The notes under the pieces: model-generated
Told to the model about the DNA's origin: nothing
The model's input: the letters and a program-made list of their open reading frames with translations, nothing else
Databases searched by the model: none
In this document: positions 1-11,551 of the stretch, one piece after another
Numbering within the stretch: the stretch's first letter is position 1
Layout of the letters: every line of letters starts with the position of its first letter
Assembly: GCF_003144195.1 (NCBI RefSeq)
Contig: NW_020290021.1
Location: 124,001 to 188,000, forward strand
Direction of reading: 5' to 3'
Source: Ceraceosorus guamensis
Taxonomy: Eukaryota; Basidiomycota; Exobasidiomycetes; Ceraceosorales; Ceraceosoraceae
Length of the DNA: 64,000 nt
Translations under genes and position numbers: made by a program

Positions 1-217
1 AGCAACAGCTCCTTAGCCCAAACCTCTGCAACGGTGCCACTCCACGCGTGCTCGCTCGACCATTGATTTGACCTAGCACAGCTAAGCCTCGCTGATCCCT
101 AATACAAATACTTGGATTTGCACCCCTCCTTTTATTGGAGTGACCTATTTCTTAGAGCTCATTTGAGCCGGCAAAGAGCGCTGAAAAGCTCCACGATGAA
201 GCACTCAAACTATCGTA

Positions 218-2688
218 CTAGTGCTTGACGGCCTCTCCTCTTGACTTTTTCTTGTTGGCGCTCGCTTTAGTCTCGCGCGAGGAGATGACTTTGCGTCTGT
301 AATGTGGGATGACTGCAGAGACAGCAGGTCAGCAGGTCGGTGCGTTCTAGCCACCCGCGTCTACAATCAACAACTTACGCTTGGTGATGCTCAAATGGAA
401 ACGAGGTTTGCCTGCCGGCTTGCCATCGGGAGCTTGGTCACGCGACCAGAAGCCGAGGCCAAAAAGCACAAAGACTGCAGACGCGTGTCGCCGGTGTCAG
501 CGAAGTTTGTGAAGCTGCTGCAGGTCTCTCCGCCAAGTTCGACTCACAGAAGAATTGGATCCGCGTCCAACGGAAAAACAGGAAAGTAACAAGCCAAATC
601 TGAAAGCAAATGGAACAGATGAACGCTTAGAAACAAGCTATATGCCAAAGCCTCGTCGATGCGTCACGCTCCACTTACACAGAGTTCCATGTACGTAAAG
701 AAGCTTAGCTCGCCGCCAGGCGCATTCTCCTTGCTGCATTAGGCACAGTAATCTTGATGAGCAGCTGCAGTCGACATCTTGAGAGGGGAGGTTCATGCAC
801 TCACACCCAACGAATCAGATCCACCCAAAGGCGCATGTCCTTCGGTACTGGCCTCGTCTCCGGCTCAAGGACGAACAATGCGAGGATACGCGCATAGATG
901 CCAATGTGCACGTGTCCAACGGTACCTGAGTGCGAAGTGAGCGCGGTTAGTGAGCGCGCAGCTACGCGGTGCGTTTCCAGACCAAGGTCACTCACCGACT
1001 GCAGCTTGGAAGGTGGAATTCGTGCACGATACTGTGGAATCTTCGACTGGAAAGACCTGCAAGTACATGTTTGGGCGACTGGGATCCGAAGACCTGTGTC
1101 AGTTGAGAAAGCGAAGCAGGGGCGAGAGCGCCGCGCCTAGCTCACATGTATTCGCCAGGGAACAAGTCGTCAGGCAGGAAGTCGATCTTTGGCTTCTCGA
1201 AACCAGTCGCAACGACAATGACATCAGCGTCATAGTGGACCTTTTCGCCAGTGGTCTCCTTCTTTTGTCCGCGCTTGCGCTTGTTGAACTCGATGCCGTC
1301 TGGGGTGAGCTCGAGCACGTCGCCGCGCTGATAATCAGCTCTCCCCTCCCGGATGTGCTCGAGGCAAGACGTCTATAAGAGTCAAAGCTGGGTGTCAGCT
1401 GGTCACGTTTCTGCGCATGTGCCAGACCCTGCTCGAGCAACCCACATTGACGATTGGCGTGTCTTGGTAGAAACCTTGGGTAGGTGCCATCTTTTCCTCG
1501 AGGTCACGATAATGCAACTTCTTGAGCAAGAACTCGGGAATCTTGCTGGTGACGGTTTCGCGGCCGAATGGTTGAAGAGCCAGAAGGATGTCCACGACGG
1601 TGACTAATCAAGCGAGGTCACTGTGAGTCTTCTGTGATCTAAATACTTGATCGATCAGCAAGCCACTCACACCTAGGAATGATCCACTTGTCGGAGCGGG
1701 CGAGAATGATGGCAGTCTCCGATTGCTTCTCAACTGCCAGCTCCAGCGCTTCTACACCAGATGCCCCACCGCCTACGACGAGAACCTGCCATGACCAAGC
1801 CGCACGCGTCAATCACCCTACATTTGGTAGCAGCAAACGAAGCACTCTTCTCACCTTTTTACCGCTCAGCTCGACATCATCAAGCTCGCTCGAGTGTACA
1901 ATCTGACCCTTGAATTTCTCCTGACCCGGCAATTCCATGCGCTTTGGCTTGCCACACGTTCCCACGTTGACAGAGATTCCGTCGAAAACCTGCGTTTCGT
2001 CGCCATTGATGATCCACTTGGCGCTGCCTCTCTCTGCAGGGTCTGTGCTGCTCTTGTGGCGCGTGACAGATTGGACGGGTGTCTGCGCAACGTAGCAAGA
2101 GACGGGTCCGCCGTGGCAGCCTGTTAGCGTTCCACCAATGTGAACTCTCCGAGCGCTTTGCGTGGCTGCTACCACTCACATTGAACCTTGTCTTCTTGTC
2201 CAGGCCGTAACGAGTCCAGACGCGCTTGACGTTGGCTAGAATCTCATCTCGCTTGGGGTAGCCCTTGGACCAGCGGACGAGCGGGTGCCAGCGGTACAAA
2301 ATGGAGCTGATCTGCAGTCCAGAGCTGCTGTTCACATTTGCCCAAATTCCTCCAAGCTTCTCTTCCGAGCCCGCCTCGAAGATGGTGACGTCAAAGCCAT
2401 CTGCAATATCGCGAGAGAATTGCGCGGTTGATAAGCGGTACGACTCGGGCATGTGCACTTTACGCACGTATACTCACGACCAGCAAGATGAGCAGCGGTG
2501 GAAATACCCGTGATACCCGCACCAATGACTGCGATCTTTGCGAGCGGCTTCTGTGCTTGTTGAGCCGAGGGAGGCAAAGGGGCAAAGAACCAAGCGATGA
2601 GGACTTGGATGGCTTGGTACACCAGCGAGACGATGCCCAGTGGGTCTAGCGAGGAGACGGATACCCTGACGGGTCCTACTTTGGCCAT
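218..2688 (-). CDS. Flavin-containing monooxygenase (FMO/Baeyer-Villiger type), membrane-anchored, multi-exon
   Basis: Predicted NAD(P)H- and FAD-dependent monooxygenase of about 600 residues that would oxygenate soft nucleophiles or ketones; the substrate cannot be read from sequence. The first exon encodes a hydrophobic stretch (LGIVSLVYQAIQVLIAWFF, near residue 17) followed by the FAD-binding GAGITGIS motif. Later exons carry GGIW, the family fingerprint FKGQIVHSSE, the NADPH-binding VLVVGGGASG and the VVATGFE segment. The C-terminal exons read GGELSFFTYMEL, then FVLFGLGFWSRDQ, and end in a lysine-rich tail (SANKKKSRGEAVKH) before TAG at 218. Around nine exons are needed; boundaries were placed at GTGAGT/GTAAGT donors, for example the one ending exon 1 near 2478. 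The hydrophobic N-terminus suggests ER-membrane attachment, which is inference. Family is secure; class within the family and a few small exons between 600 and 1100 are less so. Confidence 0.88.
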
Positions 2689-4093
2689 GATTGCTGCTCT
2701 GACCTTATCCTTGCGTGTGTGTGTGTGTGCGTGTGTGTGTTATTGCAAGACTAGAATGAGTGCGCGCGAACGTGAGCTTACTGGCGCGTATCAGCTTCGC
2801 AGTGGTGGTTGGGTTAGTCGGGCGCTTAGACCCTTGGTCGGTGCGTCAGATCCTGGCAATCGTGATGAGTGCGAGGCACCGCGTTCGATGTCCGTGTGCC
2901 TACATCATGTACGTACGCATTGTGATTCATGATCGAGATTCTCAGAATCCTGATTGAATAGCATGTGGAGTGTGCTGCTGATCGGACGCGACCCTTCATC
3001 GATCAAGCAAGCACGCAAGCACGCAAGCACGGTGCATCGACGGCTTATTGCCAGAAAGACGAATTTCGAACTTTCGCAGCGAGCAAAAGCGTGCGCGTGG
3101 ATCATATATCCCCTCGACCTCGTCTGCGGTGTATGCTACTCTTGATTCTGACTCGTGCTGCTGCACAGCAGCATTTCTACGAATCGCGGTCGTGGGATCA
3201 AAGATGTCACCGAAGAGCGTCCATTCGACTCGCGCAAGGGCCACACGCGCATGAGACGCCACGGCCGCGCTGGTTCAAGCAATCTGCTGGCTGAATCAAT
3301 CAGAATCAAAATGAATCTGAATCATTCACATTGAATGCTGCATGGTTGCATGGTGCGTGCATGATGTGCATAGCGTGGATTTGCCTGACTAGGCTGCAGC
3401 ACGCACGTGCGCCACACTTTACTCTGACGTCACGCTAAGGTTTTAGATCTGGCTCGGCCTCCCAATGCAAAGTGTACGACGGCGCGCACCGCCGATGTGT
3501 GTAGCGAGCATATTCACGATTCATGACTTCATTCGTAATTTGCTGGTTATCTTCACTCGAGTCCCGTTCAAAGATTGAAGATTCACAATTTGACTTGTTC
3601 ATCGCGAAGCGCAGCTAATATCACGAATGTGTGGCGTGGGTCCGCGAAGCCGCGTCCAAGATCGTGAGTGCGGTGAATGAGTATACATATAATAATGTAC
3701 AGACATCGCATACCGTACACAGCGTGCCAAGAGCTGCAACCCAGACTTTGTCAAGAGGCCAGTCTGATCCATCAATTCCTTCGAAGCACGACATTCACGA
3801 GCTCGGACCCTAGGCAACCCCGTCGTTGTCCGGATCATGGTTTTGCAAAAGCCTCTGCCACCTCTAAGACTTGCTCCATAAGAGATCAGATTCAAGCAAA
3901 ATATTGACGTCGAGGCTTCGGCCCTGGGCAAAGGTGACGTGTGCATGTAATCAAGGAAGTCTGGGAGGTGCTCAAACAAGGTACGAAATACTAAGCTGAG
4001 CTTGCATTGGCCAACGAAAGGGAGTTGGAAATGAGGACGAAGAATGGAAAGGTGACGGGACAAAGAAACCCATGAAAGGCATGAGCGCACGTA
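2689..4093. other. Intergenic region with short repeats, no supported gene
   Basis: This stretch lies between the monooxygenase start and the 3' end of the SNARE gene. It holds a GT-rich microsatellite (2714-2740), an imperfect repeat of CAAGCACG (about 3005-3031), a run of ATTC/GAATC words (about 3297-3340) and TCACGATTCATGA at 3513-3525. Reading frames here are short, overlap on both strands and match no family. The first few hundred bases probably contain the monooxygenase promoter. Confidence 0.6.
2714..2740. repeat. GT dinucleotide microsatellite
   Basis: Uninterrupted GT units with a single C interruption, starting 26 bases upstream of the monooxygenase start codon, so probably inside its 5' leader or core promoter. 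Likely length-polymorphic between strains. Confidence 0.9.
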
Positions 4094-5438
4094 TCAGCTT
4101 AGAGCCTGGGAGTGTGCGAAAATCGTCGGTGTCAGCAACTGGCGCACCCCTGGAATGTGTTGACATCGGCAAAGGCGCAACACTCACAGCGACGAGAACA
4201 ACAGCAACGACAATGCCCACAATGAGCAGCAAACAAGCCGCTCTCCTTCCCGCTTTCCTCTGATATTCGTGTGCCCTGACCAGCTCTCGATCAGCTCCTT
4301 CGGTATGCAGAGCGATCTGCGAAACATTGTGTTCGATGTTGTCTATCATACCGCCCTGCTCTTGAACAATATGTCCCAGATCTCTAAAGATTTCGTTCAG
4401 CTCTTGGATACCTCCCTCGATCTCCTGAATCTCTGCCTCTCGTTCTGAGATCAGCGCCTCCTGAAATTCGAGGTCGGATTGCGTGGGACCAGCGTTGACT
4501 CGTACTTGTGCTTGCTCCTGCTCTTCTTGACCCTCGTCGAATTCGGCCGATGGATGATCGATCAGACCTCCTTCCGCAGAAGCCCCGCCAGTCGACTCCA
4601 GTGCTCTGGCGACGAGTATGAAGGGCAGTCCGTCAGCATCGAGAGGCAGCAGCAGGAGCTTGCCATGCGAAGCCCTTACACTTGATTTTCGCTGGACTTG
4701 GCATTGGAAGCAGACGATGTGGAGGCAGCAGCGCTTCTCCTCGCTCTTTCTTTGTCCAATGCGGTCCTAGTCACGTTGGCTCCTGCCCTCTGAGCTCTCT
4801 GAAAGTTCTTCAAGCCATTCTCGACATCCGTCCTCAGCTTGTTCGTCGTCATCTTGTGCTGAGATGATCCGCTCTTGCTGCTCAATGTCGAGAGAGTCTT
4901 CATGTCGCTCACGAGGGAGGTCGACACCGATCGCGTCGTATCGGTAAGATCAGCTCTGATTACCAGTTTGTCAAATGAGAATGGGTGGTCAGCCACTTAT
5001 CTTGAGTGTAGAGCAAGACTCGCAAGCCTACAGCAAGCTGAAGAGGCGGACTATGCTGAATGACCACACTCACACTTGCTTCGTCCAGTCTCTACCTTCT
5101 TTGCTCTGAGCCTTGCTCTGAGCTGCAACCTTGCCGCTTCCCGAGCTGAGCTCCACGAGCTTATCAATCGCGCTCACATTGGCGTTCAACTTGAAGATCT
5201 GCACCCCCATTCTTTCCGCCAGCTTTTTAAATTCGTACTCTTCATCTTGTGTCAGCTTCGCAGATCCTGCGCCAGAGTTTGAGTTGTGAGGAGAGCTGGA
5301 ACGATCGGAAGGAGGGGCGTGGTACAGAGGCAAAGGGTTACCGGATGCTCGGTTGGATGATCGCCCCACGCTGCCCCTGCTGCTATTGTTATTCCGGGGT
5401 GATTGAGCTGATCCTCGCTCCAAATCGTTGAACGACAT
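4094..5438 (-). CDS. Syntaxin-type t-SNARE (Pep12/syntaxin-7/12-like)
   Basis: Membrane-fusion SNARE of about 340 residues, expected to act on endosomal or vacuolar traffic. Exon 1 (start at 5438, MSFNDLERGS) has a Ser/Asn-rich N-terminus followed by the first helix of an Habc-like domain (KLTQDEEYEFKKLAERMGVQ). Exon 2 (about 4690-4970) gives the rest of the helical bundle (NGLKNFQRAQR). Exon 3 has the SNARE motif from EREAEIQEIEGGIQELNE through IVQEQGGMIDNIEHNVSQ, with the central Gln of a Q-SNARE, then a C-terminal membrane anchor (ACLLLIVGIVVAVVLVA). A last tiny exon adds ALS and the stop at 4094: the donor GTGAGT at the end of the anchor codons joins an acceptor CCCAG just before it. N-Q|V-A-L-E-S joins exons 2 and 3. 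The tail-anchored topology is typical of the family. Assignment to Pep12 rather than another endosomal syntaxin is tentative. Confidence 0.88.
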
Positions 5439-6998
5439 GGCACGCTGGACAACTCTTGAGCCTCTTGTCCCTGCTTCTGTGCGAACTTTCTGAAGGAGTC
5501 GATGAGGATTTGGGCGAGAGCGATATTGCGCGGTTCCCCTCAGAGAGTTCAGTCTCAAGGTTCGTAGCACAGCTTGCACCTGGTTGCTCGGTTCAGCTCG
5601 CGTACGCAAAGGTGAAGGCGGTAGCTGTCTGCGGCTGTCGACTGCGGAGATGAAAGTTCTAAGGTTCGAAGTGGCATGTGCATGTGAATCGTGAATCACG
5701 AATGTGTGCGCTGGATGGGCTGATCTGCTTGTTGCTGAGCGCGCCCACGTTACCGACGAGCCCAAACACCATCGCGCGTGGCTTATATAGGAGCAGCAGC
5801 ACCGCCGCATGTCGCGCGGCAAAGTACGCGCTTGCGCATGCACTCTGCGCTTTATATACTCGTGATTGACACGCGCTTGCATGACTCTTGACTCTTGACT
5901 CTTGACATTGCCGGCTCACACTCATTCACACTGACTCGATTGTGGCACATTTTCGACTGAAGCGAATCAGGCAGCACCAGATCGACAAGTCTCGTACGCG
6001 CCGAGTCGCTGGCTCACGCTCATGTCAGATTCCAATTCGACAAGTGCACCATTCTTGAAGGTATGCTGATGCGCATTCATCCAGCCGTGTGTCGCACCGA
6101 TCACCTCAAGATGGGGCCTTAGCTGTGCGCAGTCGAAAATGCGAGTGATGTGTAGAGGAGCTGAATGATTGCACGTCCTTCTGCTTGTTTGGAGAATCTG
6201 TTTGTAGCTGCGACGCAACGTTCTAGCAGTATCAGTGCGATGCAGCTGAGGGCGTTCAGAAGGAAAGATGATAGCAAAAGGCAGCTTTCAGATTCGACAC
6301 CGCGCTCCGACAAGGACCAGCACGGCCGTGAGGCCCTACAACCTTCGTTGGCCACTCTCAAAATGTCATTCTCTCACTCTGACTGAAAACCCTCGCTGCA
6401 CCGCTTCGCCCTGGACGTGCGAGCAGTTCCAACCCTGTTCTTGGCCCTCAAAAATGTATCGCTGGTCCACAACACCTATGAGCAAACAGTCGAGCGTGAA
6501 GGTGCATCTCGGCCGCATGGCGAAATGCTCGGCATGCACAGACCATCATTGCTCGTCTCAACTTCCCCCCCCGTCCGTCCTCAAGGCGTTCACTTCGAAG
6601 TGCTAGAACGCTGAGCAAACGACAAGAGCTCACCGGGTTGCATACGAGCTCCTGCGCAGGAGGAGCCAGATCTAAACCCCTTCTGAGCCCCTAGCGACTG
6701 CATGATGGTGGGCTGAACGATCGGGTCTTCGTTCGTGTCTCCTTAGACGCTCTTTCTCAAACAGAAGAGCTGCAATCCTCTCGTCACCCCGACGTAGCCT
6801 CGCCATGGCTGCCCAGCCCCGCAGTATCGTTCGGCAAACCTAAGACTTCGCGCGCAGACCGGTGAGGTTGACTAGCCTGAAGGGCCGACTAGCACCAAGC
6901 CCCTCGACACGATTCACACAAACGTGACATTACCGCGTCTTGTGACAGACATTGCTCAGCTTCCGAGTCCCCTTGACCACATACAAGCCTAATTCGCT
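5439..6998. other. Intergenic region, no supported gene
   Basis: Divides the SNARE start from the 3' end of the Shr3-like gene. It contains the word cluster CATGTGAATCGTGAATCACG (5681-5700), a direct repeat of TTGACTC (about 5880-5906) and scattered GTGATT/GACTC words. Open frames of 60-110 codons exist on both strands, without homology I recognise or consistent splice signals. Confidence 0.55.
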
Positions 6999-7739
6999 TC
7001 ACTGGTCCTTGCCCGCCTTGCTCAACTTCAACTCGCTCATCTCCTTGTCCCTAATAGCCTTCTTCTCCAGCCTCTCCGCTCTCTCCAACCACCACTCCGT
7101 CCCCTGCATCAGCAACACGCCAGCCAGCAGCAGAATGATGATGGTGTTCGTAGCGCCTATGATTCTGAGCGCATCCACCCTCTCCGAAGCGGTCAAGGGA
7201 CCAGAAGGGACCAACGTTGCGTCGAGCTGACCAGCTTCTGCTCTTGCAGCCAAAGTGCTCCGTTGGGTAGCCAGCGAGGAGCGAGCAAGGAGAGCTTCGT
7301 TGTTGGGATCTGCCAGTAGTCTGATGGTTGGCATCGAGACGGTCAGGTACATGGACAGAGCACCAACGTACAGGACTGCACAATGGGGGCAGCAACAATC
7401 TCGTCATCAATGCAGCCAGCGCGTGATTGTGAAGTTTACTTCGCTACACTAACCGATGGCAGCACCATCGAACCACTTGGCAATCTCTGTCCATCGATGC
7501 AGCTTGGCCAAAAGTCCAACGATTCCCAACCCAATCATTCCGTGTAGCAGAGCAGGCACGGCCGCGGGAGCTTTGAAAAGACCCAAGTAGAAGAATTCTG
7601 CTCGGTCGGCTGCTTCGAGACTTTCTGTGGAGGAGAGGCTGCTGCCGTACAAGAGGGGAAAGTCGTAGATGGATGCCATGTAGATGACTCCAAATTGGAA
7701 CGCTACGGCGCTTAGGACGAAACCTGTTCGGAACCCCAT
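6999..7739 (-). CDS. Shr3-like ER membrane packaging chaperone for amino-acid permeases
   Basis: Two exons encode about 220 residues with four predicted membrane segments. Exon 1 (start 7739) reads MGFRTGFVLSAVAFQFGVIY, then the family-like YDFPLLYG, a second hydrophobic segment (LLHGMIGLGIVGLLAKL) and KWFDGAAI. The intron opens with GTTAGT near 7453 and closes at TGTGCAG near 7381, restoring VLYVGALSMYLTV. Exon 2 ends with NTIIILLLAGVLLMQGTEWW and a charged Lys/Glu tail (stop at 6999). The order of features, FDG..LY..V..YLT followed by N.I....GVL.MQ.G, fits yeast Shr3, an ER chaperone that keeps amino-acid permeases folded before ER exit, and so does the size (Shr3 is about 210 residues). 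The charged tail would be cytosolic. Identification is from remembered family pattern only. Confidence 0.72.
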
Positions 7740-8368
7740 CTTGAGTAGGGAAACGCGTGTCCGAGCAGAGACGGGCTATTGGAGTGCGCCTGTAATGAGG
7801 TTGTGAGCGTGACACCAACGCTCCAAAGTTGCCGATCGACCGTTGTCGGTGCGAGCGAAATGTGAAGGGTCGATGATGACGGCGTTCTGAAGGATACCTT
7901 CTCACTGACGAATCACTCGCCTGCCTGAGACACGTACGATCTTGGATCGAGTCGAGCGCATCTTCCTGATGATAACGCGCACACATATAGCAGCATGCGC
8001 ACGTTACTCACGCAAGCACGCACGCACGCACCCACGCACGCACGATGCAGTTGTTTGTCGGCCGATACAGCTTCGCTTCTTCTCAAAGCCGCATATACCT
8101 GTATGCACGCAGCGCGCTGCTTCTGATCGCCTTGGCCCGAATATCTGTGCTTCACATTCGTCATCCTTGCGCACTCAGCCTTCACTGAAGACTACTGCCG
8201 ATCAAAGCTTCTCATCGTGATCCACCTCTACGGGCGCCCAGAGCCTGCACGATAAGCACTCGAAGCGGTGCCACCCAGCTGGAACGCAACACCCCTCATC
8301 GCTTGTCTCTGTCTGGCCGGTGCGAGGTAGAAGCGTGCACTCGCCTTCCCACCATCATCTCAAGCACC
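7740..8368. promoter_or_regulatory. Divergent upstream region of the Shr3-like and mitochondrial-hypothetical genes
   Basis: About 630 bases lie between two divergent start codons, so promoters for both genes should be here. It includes an ACGC/GCAC microsatellite (about 8011-8045). No specific factor site can be named with confidence. Confidence 0.45.
8011..8045. repeat. CACG tetranucleotide microsatellite
   Basis: Tandem CACG/CGCA units with small interruptions inside the divergent upstream region. It is a simple-sequence repeat and not a CRISPR array: there are no spacers. Confidence 0.85.
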
Positions 8369-9268
8369 ATGACTTCCATCTCAGTGCCTGCGATTGGTTC
8401 GGCGCGAGGCTTAAAATCCACATTCGCTGTGTGTAATCACGTCGCTGCCAGCAGGCGCTTTTCCAGTGCAGTCACGGCGCGACAAGACGCAGTTGCTGAT
8501 CAAGCCAGCAGTCGCAGTAGAAAGAATCAGGACAATTCCAATCCGGGTCGCCCGCAGAGCAACAAGCAGCGTCCACCTCGTACCATTGAGCGGCACAGAC
8601 CGGAGAGCGTGATCACATCCGCCTCTCGCCCTCCTCAAAAGCGCGGCGACGACGTTTCTTCTTCTCCTACTTCTGCTGCCAGACTTCCTTTCGTGCTTCC
8701 AAAGACAGACTGGTGGAATTCTGCGAATACACAGCGGCCTGACCGACCTACGCTCCAACCAGTGGAGGACACACCCTGCCAAGCCGTACCTGCTCGACCA
8801 GCCGGCGCAGAGGGTGCCATGCCCAAGTCCAAAACTCTGCGAGATGCGAGGCAGAGTCTGCAAGTGCGCGTCAACTTTTCAGGCAAATTCGGTCCGAGAA
8901 GAGGTCACGGAGCGAAACCGATCGCTTATAATGGACCCTTGTCATCCGTTCAGGAGAGAAGAGAGATGGAGTTGAGAGAACGAGTTGCGGGTGATGCGTC
9001 GCAGTACCAATCTTCTACACTGCTCAAGCTCAACGATACACAGGTCGTCAAGACGGCCGCGGATGCGCTCTCTACCGACTCTCACATGAAGCTGGAGCTG
9101 AAGTTTTGGACAGTCGATAAGATCAGGGAGCTGCAAGACGCACAGGCTATTCAGGCTGCCAACGCCAAGTTGATCCATCAGCGCAAGACGACAGAGGTCG
9201 AGGTGAAGAGCAGCCCTACCCCCGAACCTGCCAAGGCGAAGGGCAAAGGAAAAGGAGGCAGAAAGTAG
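8369..9268 (+). CDS. Hypothetical protein with a mitochondrial presequence
   Basis: Single-exon frame of 300 residues, starting at the first ATG (8369); the open frame extends upstream without an ATG. The N-terminus is basic, Ser/Ala-rich and free of acidic residues (SARGLKSTFAVCNHVAASRRF), with a plausible matrix-protease site near RRFSSAV, so import into mitochondria is likely. The middle is disordered and Pro/Ser/Arg-rich. The C-terminal half looks folded: FSGKFGPRRGHGAKPIAYNG, then ERREMELRERV and a helical stretch with ELKFWTVDKIRELQDAQAIQ. It ends in a Lys/Gly tail (KGKGKGGRK). I do not recognise the family. A small mitochondrial ribosome or RNA-binding protein would fit the composition, but this is a guess. 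It is convergent with the GH15 gene, with 166 bases between stops. Confidence 0.7.
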   Translation: MTSISVPAIGSARGLKSTFAVCNHVAASRRFSSAVTARQDAVADQASSRSRKNQDNSNPGRPQSNKQRPPRTIERHRPESVITSASRPPQKRGDDVSSSPTSAARLPFVLPKTDWWNSANTQRPDRPTLQPVEDTPCQAVPARPAGAEGAMPKSKTLRDARQSLQVRVNFSGKFGPRRGHGAKPIAYNGPLSSVQERREMELRERVAGDASQYQSSTLLKLNDTQVVKTAADALSTDSHMKLELKFWTVDKIRELQDAQAIQAANAKLIHQRKTTEVEVKSSPTPEPAKAKGKGKGGRK

Positions 9269-9434
9269 GCATCGATACGACCAATAGCATTCGGCGCAGA
9301 ACGCAAAATAATGTCCGTCAGGCAACGATCCACGCGAGGGTTTAGGGATTTCATCAGGTCGCAACGGTCCATCCAGGGGCTGCACAGGACACCGACACCC
9401 CGCCCGCCCGTACGGTTATATGCACTCAAGACGG

Positions 9435-11551
9435 TCATAGCACGGGATTTTCCCTGCCATGGCGTGCATCATAGCAACTGAGGTAGCTTGCATAGCTCCA
9501 GCTGAAATGAAGATGATAGTGTCACCATCGTCAGCGTCTTGCCTGGCCTTTCTGCTGATCTCGCGAATGCTCACCTAAGATGCCTAGCGCCGCGCTGCTT
9601 GCCTGTGAAGCGTTCGATCTGCTCATCCATTCTTCCTTCGGCGAGCAAGACCTCTCTGCACCGCTCTAGCTGCTTATCCGCCAGCGCCCGTAGGCCTCGG
9701 ATGGCAATTTGAAAGGCGCTGCTGCCTTGCTCATGCTTGCCCACCTTGGCGCGAGGGTCAAAGAGCTTATAGAGAGGTAGAGAAATAGCAGTGATCTCGA
9801 CGTGATGGATCGCCAGCCAGTGCGTGGCGGTGATGTAAAGCAGCTCCGCAGTTGCGTGCGTCGTGAGGAACCAAGGATGGCCGATGGACTGCTCCACGCC
9901 ATTGTACACATCTTCGGGATACCTGCCTACCAGGATACCATCCTCCAAGGAATGTCCTTCGTTGATCTTGTAGACACTCTGAAAAGCGATCAGAGCGCGA
10001 TGCAGTGTTGCTGCTGCGCGCTCGGACCACGGCGACCATACGTCGCTGTGATTGCCGTCATAGTGACCGTCCCAGCTGTGATTGAAGGCGAGAATGCAGG
10101 CAATGTCCACCTCTGTTGGTTTTTGTTGACCTCCTTGCCTCAACAAGGTCGGTGTGAGGTGAGGGAGCGCGAGAATGTCCTTCGGAATGATACCCAGGCG
10201 CCGATCATCGTCCCAGTTGATGGCCATAGGTCCATCATTGATGGTCGGACCGCCCTCATGATCGATCTCGGTGTCCGTTATCCAAAACTTCTCGAGTCGC
10301 TGCGCGATCCCTTGAGCTGCTTTTGCATACCTCTGTGAGCGCTCTTCGTCAGCTATCAACGGCGTCTTGGCGAACGCAGCGCCTGCCTCGAGGGCTCCTT
10401 TCTGTGACATCAACACGTGAAAGTGTCCACCTCCATCGAGGGGCGAAGAAGCAGCCTCCACCTCTTCCCAGAGCTCAAAGCTGTTCTCCGTCTCCCACAC
10501 GCGCGCAACGTAGTCTAGGTCGTCTCTGATGAGTGTGCGAGAAGAAGGGGCAGAAGCTGGTGCCCATAGCCTGTCGGTGATGTATGTGTCAACCTCTTTC
10601 GATCCGGGTCTTGTGTTCTGCAAAAAGATGGCGTAGCGAAGCGCAGCTAAAGCACGGAGGGCTGGTCCATCCTACCCATTCAGAACAGGATGCCGATAGT
10701 GTCAGCTAGATGCATGTCGAGCGATTAGCCCAGCTCGTGACAGCTCTTTGATGTACCCACATTCTGTGGCCGACCCCAGCTCGCCTGGAAAGCAGAACCG
10801 TCCACGTTGAATTTGGGCTCTCCGAGACCGCCCGTCTCGTAAGTGCCCGAAGGATTTGGCAAAGCCTGCAGCTTGATGCTCATCTCCACAAAGCTATCAA
10901 CGTCCAACGAGCAAGGACAAGGACTGGTCAGCTCTGCCCGCCAAACCGAGGCAGTGGCTCAGCACAGCCGTACCGGAAGACATCATTCTGCTCACTTTCT
11001 GAAGATCTCGTGGAGATCTTGTGCTTCTTCGTTTTCAATGCCGATCTGGTGACCCTCTTCGGCACGAACGAGTGCACCGAGCAGCGCTCTCGCGCAAAGG
11101 CCGCTGTCTCGCGACCACTGAAAGTAGTAGCTCTCATTCTGGAGACAGAGCGCAGGCAGCGAGTCGCTCATTCAGCCAAAGAAAACCATAGCACCTCCGA
11201 AGGGGCCGCAACGCATACACCCACCTCGTCTTTGCCTCCTGGTCTGTCCTCTGGTCTGCTCGGACTCGCTACCATACATCCAGCAGCCGTATCGTTGGCA
11301 TGTCTTCCATCAGGACCAAAAGCAGCAACCAGCCAAGTGAGAGAAGTCAAAGCGAGCTGATGAGCTTGCGATTCGGTCTGGGCTTTGGAGCGCGCAGAGG
11401 TCGATTTGGTGAGGAATTGGGAGGTGCGACTGTTGCGCGAACTGCGCAGGATTGAGCTGCGAAGATACCATGCTGCCCCACCCAAAGCTAGCGTCACTGC
11501 TCCCACAGTCAGCGGTATCGAGGTGCGGCTTTGCAGGGAGTGAGCTGACAT
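9435..11551 (-). CDS. GH15 glucoamylase with N-terminal membrane anchor and no starch-binding domain
   Basis: Exo-acting glucan 1,4-alpha-glucosidase family, releasing glucose from starch- or glycogen-type chains. Five exons give about 585 residues. Exon 1 (start 11551) has a hydrophobic segment (IPLTVGAVTLALGGAAWYL) and reaches MVASPSRPEDRPGGKDE; exon 2 continues ESYYFQWSRDSGL, the conserved substrate-pocket WxRDs. Exon 4 holds WETENSFELWEEVEA with the catalytic-acid Glu of the WEE motif, and DEQIERFTGKQRGARHL with the probable catalytic base in EQ. A last small exon after a GTGAGC donor near 9580 restores SWSYASY and ends at 9435. No CBM20 starch-binding domain follows. Single catalytic module plus an uncleaved-looking N-terminal anchor resembles the intracellular yeast Sga1 layout more than secreted industrial glucoamylases, so vacuolar glycogen breakdown is a reasonable inference. 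Confidence 0.88.

Noticed and set aside
8011-8045. CRISPR-like repeat
   Set aside because: A simple tetranucleotide microsatellite with no spacers, in a eukaryotic genome.
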